This document shows, piece by piece, positions 6,434 to 14,663 of a stretch of 29,120 bases of DNA. Under the pieces are notes generated by a model that saw only the letters and a program-made list of their open reading frames with translations, did no database searches and was not told the origin of the DNA. Positions within the stretch are counted from its first letter, which is position 1; each line of letters begins with the position of its first letter. Source of the DNA: JBAYGJ01 sp041649335 (GTDB lineage Bacteria > Patescibacteriota > Patescibacteriia > UBA10025 > JAHIVO01); NCBI GenBank assembly GCA_041649335.1, contig JBAZNF010000013.1, forward strand, positions 1 through 29,120, written 5' to 3'. A program made the translations under genes and the position numbers.

Positions 6434-9400
6434 ATGGCATTATCGGTTTCATTGAATGAACAACAAAAACGTGCAGTCACCTTCGGTGACGGGCCGTTGT
6501 TGATCGTGGCTGGCGCTGGTACCGGTAAAACGACGGTCGTTACGCAGCGCATTGCCTGGCTGATACTGGAAAAGAAGATCCCGACTGACGACGTATTGGC
6601 CCTGACGTTTACCGAGAAGGCCGCGGCGGAAATGGAAGAACGCATTGATGTCTTGATGCCGTACGGTTACGTTGATTTATGGGTCTCCACATTCCATGGA
6701 TTTTGCGAACGGGTACTGAAAGATAACGCCTTGGAAATCGGTTTGCCACCGGATTTTAAACTGCTGAATACCACGGCGCAAGCCTTACTCGTCCATAAAA
6801 ATTTTGATAAGTTTGACCTAGATTATTACCGGCCATTGGGCAACCCGACCAAGTTTGTCCAGGCCCTGATCAAGCATTTTACCCGGGCCAAGGACGAAAG
6901 CGTCCTGCCGGAAGATTATTTGAAATATGCTGACACGTTGAAATTGGACCGCGACCAGCAGGAGTTCATCAAAAAAAGGGGGACAGAGGACAGAGAGGTC
7001 TCAGAGGCACAGCGCATCGCCGAGATCGCCAACGCCTATCATACCTATCAGCAATTATTATTGGATAATAGCGCTTTGGATTTTGGCGATTTGATTTTAT
7101 ATACCATTAGATTATTCAAGGAGCGGCCACGTGTCCTGAAAAAATATCAGGAACAGTTCAAGTACGTCTTAGTTGACGAATTTCAGGATACCAACTACGC
7201 GCAATATGAACTGGTGAAACTTTTATCAGCTCCGAAAAACAACCTGACCGTCGTCGGGGATGATGATCAGTCAATCTATAAATTCCGTGGCGCGGCTATT
7301 TCCAACATCTTGGAGTTCAAGAAAGACTTTCCGGATTCGCAGGAGATCGTCCTGACCGAGAATTACCGCACCAAACAGAACATCCTGGACATGTCGTACA
7401 AGTTTATCAAGCAGAATGACCCGAACCGTCTGGAGTACCAGCTGTCCAAGGGGAAAGTGGACAAGAAAGGCGCCCCGCTGAAAACTAAGGTTTCCAAACA
7501 GTTGAAAAGCACGCGCGGCGATAACGGTGTCATTGAATATTTGCAGTTTAACTCATACTTGGAGGAAGCGTCGGGTGTAGTGAAAAAGATTCTCGAACTG
7601 AAGAAGAAAGATAAAAAGCTCGCCTGGAGCGATTTCGCTGTCCTCATCCGGGCTAATAGTTACGCCCAGGATTTCATCGCTGCATTGTCACGGTATGACA
7701 TCCCGCACCAGTTTTTGGCTTCGTCTGGTCTATATTCCATGCCTGAAATTATGGATGTCGTCGCGTACCTGAAATTGCTGGATAATTATCATGAGAATTC
7801 GGCCATGTGGCGGGTGCTGAATTTCCCGCATTGGCAACTTCCCGTAAAAGATTTAATGACCTTATCCCGTTACGCCAATCAAAAAAGCCTGTCGCTGTAC
7901 GAAACATTGCAGAAGACGCGGAGCATTTCCGGCTTGTCGGACGGGCTGCACCAGCATTTGGAAAAAGTACTGGGGTACGTCCATGAGCATACGCAGATTG
8001 CCCGGGATCGGGGTGTCTTGCCGGCCGCATTGCATTTCATGCGCGACACCGGTTACCTGAAAAGCCTGACCGAACACGAGAGCGCGGACAATCTGGAAAA
8101 GATCGTGCACTTGAACCAGTTCTTCCGGGAGATTGAGGCGTTTGAGGGCACGCATGAGGACAAATCCGTGCAGAACTTTTTGTCCGAGCTGGAGCAGGCG
8201 CAAGAAGCGGGGGACGAGGGTTCGCTGGCCAAGCCGTGGGAAGAGGGGCCGGAGGCGGTAAAGATCATGACCGTCCACGGTGCCAAAGGATTGGAATTTC
8301 CTTATGTGTTTATCGTTAATCTGGTCGACAAGCGCTTTCCCTCCATCGAACGGAAAGAGCCGATCGAATTGCCCGATGCGTTAATCAAGGAAATCATCCC
8401 GGAAGGGGACATCCACCTGCAGGAGGAGCGCCGGCTGTTTTACGTGGCTATGACCCGGGCGCGGGACGGCCTGCATTTCACTTCGGCTGAGGATTATGGC
8501 GGTACGCGCCGGAAAAAAGCATCACGCTTTTTGGTTGAGCTTGGATTCGTGGACAAGCAGGAAAAGCCGGCGTTGGATTTAGTGGAGCACCTCCAGCCGG
8601 CGCAGATTTCGCAAAAAGAGATCGATGACCTGACGTTCCTGCGCCAGGCCATCCCGGAAAAAGCCAGCTACACCCAACTGAAAGCGTTCGAGACCTGCCC
8701 CAAGCAGTTCAAGTACGCGCATATTTTGCGACTGCCCGTCGAGGGCCGGCACACGTTCAGCTTCGGCAAATCGATCCATAATACCCTGTACCAGTTTTTC
8801 AAACAGATAAAAGAAGTTGCCGGCACAACGCAGGGAGATCTGTTCGGTGCCCAGAAGGAAAAGAAATTTATCCCGACACTGAAAGACCTCTTGAAGATCT
8901 ACGACGCGGAGTGGCTCGACGACTGGTATCTTTCTAAGCAACACAAGGACGAGTATTATGAAAAAGGCAAAAAATTATTGACCACGTTTTTTGAGCAGAA
9001 CGACGGGAAATGGCCGACGCCATTATATTTAGAACAGCAGTTCAATCTAAAGCTCGGTGAGCATACGTTCAAAGGCGTCATCGACCGCGTGGATAGCGCG
9101 TTGCCCGAAGCAAATGGCACGTCGCAATCAGCTAGTAGCGCGTTGCATGTTGCGCGTAAGAATTCAGATGTTGCGAGCCAAGAGCTACAAGCTGCCGGTC
9201 AAAAGGTTGAGCTTATTGATTATAAAACAGGACAGATGCCCAAGGGAGGGAAGCTTGGCCCGGATGAAAAGGAGCAGCTGTTGATTTACGATTTAGCGGC
9301 CAGGGAAGTCATGAAGCTGAAGCCGGTCCAGCTGTCCTATTATTATCTCGAGGCAAATAAAAAGCTGTCATTCAGCGCGGACGAGTCAGAGGCGCAAAAA

Positions 9401-9523
9401 ATGAAGGAAAATCTCATTGCGAAGATTAAGGCCATTCGTTCCAGCGATTTCCAGCCAACGCCGGGGTTCTGGTGCCAGTCGTGCGACTTTAGAGACATCT
9501 GTGAGGATAGATGGAGGGGGTAG
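6434..9523 (+). CDS. UvrD-type superfamily 1 helicase fused to a RecB-like Fe-S nuclease
   Basis: A 1029-aa DNA helicase-nuclease likely acting in double-strand-break end processing or repair. Helicase motifs: Walker A AGAGTGKTT (26-34), TFTEKAAAEM (58-67), Walker B VDEFQD (247-252), GDDDQSIYKFRGA (275-287), then TVHGAKGLEFPYVFI and RRLFYVAMTRA. The C-terminal PD-(D/E)xK nuclease has Asp884 (GVIDR) and Asp929-Tyr-Lys931 (IDYKTG). Cys755, Cys1014, Cys1017 and Cys1023 (FETCPKQ and CQSCDFRDIC) fit the 4Fe-4S staple of AddB-type nucleases. An odd insertion of about 30 residues (888-924) separates the two nuclease motifs. TAAAAT (6422-6427) ends exactly six bases before the ATG, suggesting leaderless transcription. 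The single-polypeptide layout resembles the UvrD/AddA-like proteins common in small genomes. The next gene starts 6 bases after the stop. Confidence 0.93.
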   Translation: MALSVSLNEQQKRAVTFGDGPLLIVAGAGTGKTTVVTQRIAWLILEKKIPTDDVLALTFTEKAAAEMEERIDVLMPYGYVDLWVSTFHGFCERVLKDNALEIGLPPDFKLLNTTAQALLVHKNFDKFDLDYYRPLGNPTKFVQALIKHFTRAKDESVLPEDYLKYADTLKLDRDQQEFIKKRGTEDREVSEAQRIAEIANAYHTYQQLLLDNSALDFGDLILYTIRLFKERPRVLKKYQEQFKYVLVDEFQDTNYAQYELVKLLSAPKNNLTVVGDDDQSIYKFRGAAISNILEFKKDFPDSQEIVLTENYRTKQNILDMSYKFIKQNDPNRLEYQLSKGKVDKKGAPLKTKVSKQLKSTRGDNGVIEYLQFNSYLEEASGVVKKILELKKKDKKLAWSDFAVLIRANSYAQDFIAALSRYDIPHQFLASSGLYSMPEIMDVVAYLKLLDNYHENSAMWRVLNFPHWQLPVKDLMTLSRYANQKSLSLYETLQKTRSISGLSDGLHQHLEKVLGYVHEHTQIARDRGVLPAALHFMRDTGYLKSLTEHESADNLEKIVHLNQFFREIEAFEGTHEDKSVQNFLSELEQAQEAGDEGSLAKPWEEGPEAVKIMTVHGAKGLEFPYVFIVNLVDKRFPSIERKEPIELPDALIKEIIPEGDIHLQEERRLFYVAMTRARDGLHFTSAEDYGGTRRKKASRFLVELGFVDKQEKPALDLVEHLQPAQISQKEIDDLTFLRQAIPEKASYTQLKAFETCPKQFKYAHILRLPVEGRHTFSFGKSIHNTLYQFFKQIKEVAGTTQGDLFGAQKEKKFIPTLKDLLKIYDAEWLDDWYLSKQHKDEYYEKGKKLLTTFFEQNDGKWPTPLYLEQQFNLKLGEHTFKGVIDRVDSALPEANGTSQSASSALHVARKNSDVASQELQAAGQKVELIDYKTGQMPKGGKLGPDEKEQLLIYDLAAREVMKLKPVQLSYYYLEANKKLSFSADESEAQKMKENLIAKIKAIRSSDFQPTPGFWCQSCDFRDICEDRWRG
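9094..9146 (+). repeat. Direct repeat inside the nuclease-domain insertion
   Basis: TAGCGCGTTGC occurs at 9094-9104 and again at 9136-9146, 42 bases (14 codons) apart and in frame, encoding S-A-L both times. The repeats lie in the extra segment between the two nuclease motifs of the helicase-nuclease and may mark a short duplication or insertion. Confidence 0.6.
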
Positions 9524-9529
9524 CATCAT

Positions 9530-10369
9530 ATGAAAGTCATTTCTCTGGCCAAAACTGGGAATAACGTCCGAAAAATATTCAAAGGTATACCGCCGGAAGA
9601 TTTTGCATATACGTACGGCGGCACATTTGCCGTGTGCGACGGCGTAACTTTGCTGCATTATCATCCGTATCCAAATCCGTCACCGGCCGCACGGGTCGCC
9701 CGGATTGCGGCGAAAACCCTGGTCAGATCAATGCGTTCCCGGTTTAAGGGCGTTCATACGGTAAGGCAGGCGTTTATTAAGGCGAATGCGGCAGTTGGGG
9801 AATACAACCGCCGGATCGGGCTCACGCCGAGGACCGTTAATTTTTTGACGAAGCAATACGCCGCAACCGTCTGTGCTTACGGGCGTGTGAAGGGTGGCAT
9901 CCTGTATTGGGGCCAGTTGAACGATTGCGGCATGATGGTCATCGATATGAAAGGGAATATCGTCATCAATAAAATGCTGGACCGGGGACCGGTCGATGCA
10001 TATGTAAAATTTATACGGCGGGTGCGCGGGTTTACCGAGTTGAGTCCGGAAGAACACCGGTACTTCCGCAAAGAGGTGGTGAATAATACCCGGCTGTTTT
10101 TTCGGGGGGAACGGATACGCTGGGGAGTGATGACCGGCGAGACTCGGGCTGCCTTGTTTTTGCAGGCCGGACGCATACGGCTTCAACCGGGCTGGAATGT
10201 CGTTGTGTATTCCGACGGCATGATCCCGCTGCTCGGTTTGCCGGCATTCCGTAAGCTTATCAGCCGCCATGCGTCGCAGAAGGAACTGGTTTCGTTCATG
10301 AAAAGGAAAGAGCGCGCCGGGAGACCGTATCGAAGCGAGCGGACCATGATCGTAGCCGCATCCTGTTAG
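9530..10369 (+). CDS. PP2C-like phosphatase-fold protein, degenerate metal site
   Basis: A 279-aa cytoplasmic protein with the order of PP2C (PPM) phosphatase motifs. GGTFAVCDGV includes Asp37-Gly38; YAATVCAYGRVKGGILYWGQ is followed by LNDCG with Asp132; WNVVVYSDGMIPLL includes Asp229-Gly230; and the final ERTMIVAA matches the D-N-x-T strand. Classical PP2C ends in D-N/D-x-T, where the Asp binds a metal; here it reads Ser269-Glu270-Arg-Thr. The Asp-Ser of the GDSR motif is also altered. It may therefore be a weak phosphatase or a binding-only member. A GGAGG-type site in the end of the helicase gene precedes ATG 9530, and the 6-base gap implies translational coupling. Any functional link to the helicase-nuclease is inference. 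Confidence 0.72.
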   Translation: MKVISLAKTGNNVRKIFKGIPPEDFAYTYGGTFAVCDGVTLLHYHPYPNPSPAARVARIAAKTLVRSMRSRFKGVHTVRQAFIKANAAVGEYNRRIGLTPRTVNFLTKQYAATVCAYGRVKGGILYWGQLNDCGMMVIDMKGNIVINKMLDRGPVDAYVKFIRRVRGFTELSPEEHRYFRKEVVNNTRLFFRGERIRWGVMTGETRAALFLQAGRIRLQPGWNVVVYSDGMIPLLGLPAFRKLISRHASQKELVSFMKRKERAGRPYRSERTMIVAASC

Positions 10370-10458
10370 TGGATGAGGATTGCTTTTTCCGACAAACTGA
10401 GAGACAATTAACGTGTTAGCATAGTTTTGTTTATTTATATTTTAATTATATTCAATCT

Positions 10459-12768
10459 ATGCGTAATCAAAGGGGGATAGCTATTGTTCCGTTGGTCATC
10501 ATCATCGTGGTCATCGCCGCTTTGGGCGTGGGCGGGTACGTGTGGTTTACCCAGAAGGACGATAGTACAACGACGAATACGACGCCGACCACTACCAATT
10601 CGATAGTATCCAACGTTGATCCGAACAGTTTTGTGGACAAGCTGGATATCCCTACGGCCCAGGCATCGGAATTCGCTACGTATCAGCCCGTTACCGTTTC
10701 GGTGACGCCGCAGGTGCCGGCATATACGGTGACCGACGATTTCTCCAATGTCAACAACAAGGATCAGGTTACCTTCCTTTTGGCTTATCCGGACGCGAAA
10801 GCTAAACTGTTGCAGAACGGATTTGTCGTCTATCCCGGATACCATGACGAGTATTACTCACTTTATGAGCGTCATCGATATCAGTATACGCCGTCATTCG
10901 TAACCGTTGACTCGATGATGCATACGTACCACTTATTGTTTGATTATCTGTTGCGCCAGGCGGAGGAGAATTTTTTGATCGGCAAGCTGACCGACCTTAA
11001 TGTGTCGATGCTGGCCGGAGCGCAAGCACAGTATGACCAGCTTAAAGGTACGGAGTGGGAGAATGCGGCCAAGCGCGACCTGGCTTTTTTAAGCGTCGGC
11101 AGCGTTTTGCTGGACCCATCAGTGGCCGTGCCATCTGACGTGAAAAGCCTGGTCAGCCAGGAATTGGCCCTCATCAATGCCCATGACGGCATCCATACAG
11201 CGGTAATCATGAATCTGGGCGTAACCGATGATACATTCTATGACACTCCGCAGGGCCCGTTGCCGCTGGATAAATTGAAAGAAGATTATTCGCAATACAT
11301 ACCCCGCGGCCATTATGACCGGAGCGACCAGCTGAAAAATTATTTCAAATCAATGATGTGGTACGGACGGATGACATTCCGCATGAAGAGTGACGATGAA
11401 ATCCGTTCAGCCATGCTGATAACTTTATTGCTCAAGGATGCCCAGCGGCAGAACATGTGGGAATCCATTTATGAACCGACCAATTTTTTCGTGGGCAAGA
11501 GCGATGACATCACCTACCGCGATTTTTCTGTATTGCTTGGAGATACCTATGGGGCATCAATAGAATTGGCTTCGCTGCCGACTAACACAGCCGCTTTTAC
11601 GACTCTTAAGCAGGGCGCAGCCGGTCTGGAGCCACCGGAGATAAATTCAATCCCGATTTTCCAGTCATCCATCCAGCCGGACCGGGATGCGGAAATTACC
11701 GGGTTCCGGTTCATGGGTCAGCGCTTCACCATCGACGCCTCGATTATGCAGCGTCTGGTGTGTCGCGATGTCGGAAACCAACACGGGACCATGGAATGCG
11801 GCGGAACTGTTCCGGATTCCCGCATGGTGCCTTCAGGATTGGATATTCCTGCGGCTATGGGTTCGCAGGAAGCGTATAATATACTCGATGTCGATGGAGC
11901 CACTAAATATTTGCGGTACCCGGAAAACATGAAGCTGCTCCAAGATTATTTAGACGGATTGGACACGTCCGTCTGGACGCAAAACCTGTATTGGGGGTGG
12001 CTGTATGCCCTGAAGCCGCTTGTCGAACCGGCTACTGCTGGGTATCCCGCGTTCATGCAGAACCAGGCGTGGGCACGTAAGGAGCTGCAGACATATCTGG
12101 GTAGCTGGACTGAACTGAAACATGACACGATTTTATACGCGAAGCAGGTGTACGCCGAACTCGGCGGCGGACCGCCGCCGCAGTACGACGACCGCGGGTA
12201 TGTGGAGCCGTATCCTGACGTTTTTGCCCGATTGGCCGTACTCACCAAAATGACCCGCGAGGGTTTGGACCAGCGTGATTTGATCAGCGACGGTATGCAA
12301 GAAAACCTGAAAAACATGGAGACGCTGTCATTGTCGCTGAAAATGATCGCCGAAAAAGAGCTCAATAACGTGTCCCGGACAGCGGAAGAATATGAGCTGA
12401 TCCGGTCTTACGGCGGACAATTGGAGCATTTCTGGCTGGCGGTGAACCAAGCTGACATGGACGCTAGCGGCCAGACGCAGGATGAATATTTGAACAACAA
12501 TCCGGCGCCAATCGTGGCCGATGTGGCGACCGACCCGAACGGATTCGCGCTGGAAGAGGCGACCGGTAAGATTGACACTGTCTTTGTGCTGGTCAATGTC
12601 GAGGGCGTGACCAAGGTGGCGCAGGGCGGCGTGTATTCGTACTATGAATTTCTCCAGCCACTTGCCAACCGGCTGACTGATACCGCCTGGCGTGAGCTGC
12701 TGAATTCCGACCAGCGTCCGGACCGGCCGTCATGGGAGAACGCTTTTCTTTTTGTCCCGACACAGTAA
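10459..12768 (+). CDS. Membrane-anchored DUF3160 protein
   Basis: A 769-aa protein with a short basic N-terminus, one membrane helix (about residues 7-30), a Thr/Asn-rich linker (35-50) and a large extracytoplasmic domain that I recognise as DUF3160. Characteristic segments are GFVVYPGYHDEYYSLYE (121-137), FVTVDSMMHTYHLLFDYL (147-164) and, near the end, YSYYEFLQPLANRLTD. The family occurs in bacteria and archaea with unknown function; it is surface-exposed here. TATATT (10447-10452) ends six bases before the ATG, again compatible with a leaderless mRNA, and there is no Shine-Dalgarno site. The stop overlaps the next start by one base (TAATG), so the two genes are translationally coupled. Confidence 0.88.
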   Translation: MRNQRGIAIVPLVIIIVVIAALGVGGYVWFTQKDDSTTTNTTPTTTNSIVSNVDPNSFVDKLDIPTAQASEFATYQPVTVSVTPQVPAYTVTDDFSNVNNKDQVTFLLAYPDAKAKLLQNGFVVYPGYHDEYYSLYERHRYQYTPSFVTVDSMMHTYHLLFDYLLRQAEENFLIGKLTDLNVSMLAGAQAQYDQLKGTEWENAAKRDLAFLSVGSVLLDPSVAVPSDVKSLVSQELALINAHDGIHTAVIMNLGVTDDTFYDTPQGPLPLDKLKEDYSQYIPRGHYDRSDQLKNYFKSMMWYGRMTFRMKSDDEIRSAMLITLLLKDAQRQNMWESIYEPTNFFVGKSDDITYRDFSVLLGDTYGASIELASLPTNTAAFTTLKQGAAGLEPPEINSIPIFQSSIQPDRDAEITGFRFMGQRFTIDASIMQRLVCRDVGNQHGTMECGGTVPDSRMVPSGLDIPAAMGSQEAYNILDVDGATKYLRYPENMKLLQDYLDGLDTSVWTQNLYWGWLYALKPLVEPATAGYPAFMQNQAWARKELQTYLGSWTELKHDTILYAKQVYAELGGGPPPQYDDRGYVEPYPDVFARLAVLTKMTREGLDQRDLISDGMQENLKNMETLSLSLKMIAEKELNNVSRTAEEYELIRSYGGQLEHFWLAVNQADMDASGQTQDEYLNNNPAPIVADVATDPNGFALEEATGKIDTVFVLVNVEGVTKVAQGGVYSYYEFLQPLANRLTDTAWRELLNSDQRPDRPSWENAFLFVPTQ

Positions 12769-13418
12769 TGAGGCAAAGCACGGTTATTGCGATTGCGGCT
12801 GTAACCGCATTAATCATGTGCGTGGCCATCGGATTTACGCACCCAACTGTTATCAGGTTAGTGTCCGACCGCAGTCCATTTGTCGTATTTCAGCATGCGG
12901 CGATACCGCACGATGACGCTTTTACTGCCGACCTGATTGGCGACGGCAGGAAGGAATCGTTTATCCTGAAGGACGGCCGTCTGACTATCGAGCGGGACGG
13001 TACGGCGGTGTGGCGTTCGCCCTTTGATTGGTGGGTCGACCAAGCCGTCGTGGCGGATGCGGACAACGACGGCTCACCGAACCTGGTTATGTCCGTCTGG
13101 AAGTCGGGTGATTACGGCCCGTCCCGGCCATTTTGGGTAAGCGCGAACAATCCGGCGGTGAAAAATCATTTATTCGTTTTTAAATGGGAAGACGGTGCGA
13201 TGCAGGCGGTGTGGCAGTCGTCGAATTTAGTCCGGCCTAATTGCAGTATAGCCTTTGCCGACGTGGACAATGATGGTCAACAGGAGTTGGTGGTGACAGA
13301 GGGGGAGTATGCCGATTCAAATGCGTGCGGCCCACGGTTCCTCGCCGTGTGGAAGTGGGACGAGTGGGGATTCACGAATTTGTGGCGTGATAGTTTCGCC
13401 TCGCATCTGCGTAAATAA
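12768..13418 (+). CDS. Membrane-anchored FG-GAP/VCBS-repeat protein
   Basis: A 216-aa protein with an N-terminal signal or anchor helix (about residues 5-23), then an extracytoplasmic part with FG-GAP/VCBS-like repeats. Calcium-binding-type loops read LIGDGRKESFIL, VADADNDGSPNLVM and FADVDNDGQQELVV. Such repeats build beta-propeller blades or partial propellers used for binding. It is short for a full seven-blade propeller. ATG 12768 is chosen over the in-frame ATG at 12732 because it gives a clean basic-hydrophobic N-terminus and overlaps the DUF3160 stop by one base. The pair probably forms one surface complex; that is inferred from coupling, topology and the absence of other genes in the unit. 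Confidence 0.8.
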   Translation: MRQSTVIAIAAVTALIMCVAIGFTHPTVIRLVSDRSPFVVFQHAAIPHDDAFTADLIGDGRKESFILKDGRLTIERDGTAVWRSPFDWWVDQAVVADADNDGSPNLVMSVWKSGDYGPSRPFWVSANNPAVKNHLFVFKWEDGAMQAVWQSSNLVRPNCSIAFADVDNDGQQELVVTEGEYADSNACGPRFLAVWKWDEWGFTNLWRDSFASHLRK

Positions 13419-13457
13419 AAAATGACCCACCCCCTCGTAGTTGATGAGAGTGGGTCA
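13417..13457 (-). terminator. Minus-strand terminator of the small membrane protein gene
   Basis: TGACCCAC (13423-13430) pairs with GTGGGTCA (13450-13457). On the minus strand six Ts follow (complement of 13417-13422). It lies between converging genes; the plus-strand reading has no T-run. Confidence 0.82.
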
Positions 13458-13465
13458 CGCTCGAT

Positions 13466-13807
13466 TTACTGACAGTTTTCCAGTTCGTTGATCTCGTCAA
13501 TGAACGACTGGCGGACCGGCAATTGCCGAAACAACCAGAAGATGAGGAGCCCAATGCTGATGCCGATAGCCAGTGAGTCGAAGTATGCGACATGGTAGTA
13601 GATGCGCGAGCCGATCGAGGCGACGACGGCGATGCCGCCGATGTAGAGCGCATTGTACAGTCGTAAATACTGAGTCGACTCTCCTGGGAATCGGATGGCC
13701 CGCTGGGCTAAATACCATCGGCCCATGGTGAGGACGACGGATATGAATCCTACATGTCCCCACATGATCAGAAATCTTTGAGTTGAGGAAAGGTGATGGA
13801 GATCCAC
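13466..13807 (-). CDS. Small integral membrane protein, function unknown
   Basis: Unrecognised protein of 113 aa with about three hydrophobic segments: WGHVGFISVVLTMGRWYLA, a central YIGGIAVVASIG stretch, and FDSLAIGISIGLLIFWLF. The tail is acidic (FIDEINELENCQ). The frame is open back to an ATG at 13864, but that ATG lies between the -35 and -10 boxes of a strong promoter. GTG 13807 is chosen because GGAGGG (13818-13813) stands five bases upstream. It is a single-gene unit with its own terminator. Confidence 0.75.
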   Translation of the reverse strand: MDLHHLSSTQRFLIMWGHVGFISVVLTMGRWYLAQRAIRFPGESTQYLRLYNALYIGGIAVVASIGSRIYYHVAYFDSLAIGISIGLLIFWLFRQLPVRQSFIDEINELENCQ

Positions 13808-13854
13808 GCGTTCCCTCCAATGGTAGCAGAATGAACAGTTTACAAGTTCGGTAT

Positions 13855-13883
13855 ATGTTAGCATTTCGCAGATGCTTTGTCAA
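13855..13883 (-). promoter_or_regulatory. Promoter of the small membrane protein gene
   Basis: On the minus strand: perfect TTGACA (13883-13878), a 17-base spacer ending in TGC, then TAACAT (13860-13855), that is, an extended -10. It gives a leader of about 40 nt with the Shine-Dalgarno site GGAGGG, and it decides the start codon of the gene. Confidence 0.72.
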
Positions 13884-13895
13884 TGCCGAATGAAT

Positions 13896-13923
13896 AAAAA
13901 AGGCCCACCGTGAGGCAGGCCTT
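13896..13923 (-). terminator. Minus-strand terminator of the Bax-inhibitor-1 gene
   Basis: On the minus strand AAGGCC (13923-13918) pairs with GGCCTT (13905-13900), extended inward by weak and G-C pairs to a TCAC loop, and followed by a T-run (complement of 13896-13901). It lies 26 bases after the stop codon. Confidence 0.85.
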
Positions 13924-13949
13924 CATATTGTGCGAATGAGATGGGTCGA

Positions 13950-14663
13950 CTATTTTTTCCGACCCATAATAGACAGGATCCGGACGAAAAGGTTGATCAC
14001 GTCCAGGAATATTGCCACCGATGAGTCGACGGCGTTATCCAGGGTGCGCGGGAGCCGCAACGCTCTGTTCCAATCATAGATGATGTAGAAACAGAACAGG
14101 AGGGCAACCAGATAGTCAAACACGTACCAGAGGTAGTAGGCGAACGTGACGGTGCTTTTAGCGTCAGGGGGCGGCGCTTGCCAAGTCACCGGGAAAAACA
14201 GCCGGGTGACGCTGACGAGTAAGGCTACGGTCAGAGCGCCGAATAGGTAGGCTCCCCAGCTTTCTAGCGAACCCTTGAATAATATTCCGAACGCTGAAAG
14301 CGCTATCGTAACGCCACAAGTGGCCAGGAGGGCGTTCATCACGACATGAGCGTCGTATTGCGCGGTAAACGGGCCGCAGATGGCGCCCATGCCCAGTACG
14401 ACCATATTGTATCCGGCGAAAGACCAGAACCAATTTTCCGTGCTGAAAGCCCAGATGATACCGACGATCGGAATGGCCAGGCCGACCAACAGGTAAGTCC
14501 AGATGTTGGTTACGTGCCATCCGAGGCAGTAATAGGCCATGATTGATGCGACCAGCATGCCATACACGGTAAATCCGCTTACTGCCGCCGTGTACGCCTG
14601 TTTTGACAGGTAGGGGACATCCCACGACTGCTTGCGTTCCCAAATACTTCTTGTCATTTCCAT
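13950..14663 (-). CDS. Bax inhibitor-1 (BI-1/TMBIM) family membrane protein
   Basis: A polytopic membrane protein with about seven transmembrane segments and the family-typical C-terminal region: IIYDWNRALRLPRTLDNAV, then an acidic and hydrophobic helix SSVAIFLDVINLFVRILSIM. Bacterial homologues such as YetJ and YccA are calcium-leak channels or FtsH-interacting proteins, so a role in ion homeostasis or membrane stress is plausible. ATG 14663 (237 aa) is preferred over the in-frame TTG at 14669 because AAAGGAG (14679-14673) lies nine bases upstream of the ATG and only three from the TTG. It has its own promoter and terminator. The loop between the last helices (APPPDAKST) is unremarkable. Confidence 0.88.
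   Translation of the reverse strand: MEMTRSIWERKQSWDVPYLSKQAYTAAVSGFTVYGMLVASIMAYYCLGWHVTNIWTYLLVGLAIPIVGIIWAFSTENWFWSFAGYNMVVLGMGAICGPFTAQYDAHVVMNALLATCGVTIALSAFGILFKGSLESWGAYLFGALTVALLVSVTRLFFPVTWQAPPPDAKSTVTFAYYLWYVFDYLVALLFCFYIIYDWNRALRLPRTLDNAVDSSVAIFLDVINLFVRILSIMGRKK

Noticed and set aside
6974..7003. GGACAGAGGACAGAG tandem repeat inside the helicase gene, reminiscent of REP-associated GGGGGACAGA motifs
   Set aside because: It is in frame (GTEDRE), short, and has no inverted partner or transposase nearby.
13497..13883. Alternative minus-strand frame overlapping the small membrane protein
   Set aside because: The frame ending at 13466 has regular hydrophobic helices and a Shine-Dalgarno-supported GTG. 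The alternative is His/Arg-rich and starts within the promoter.
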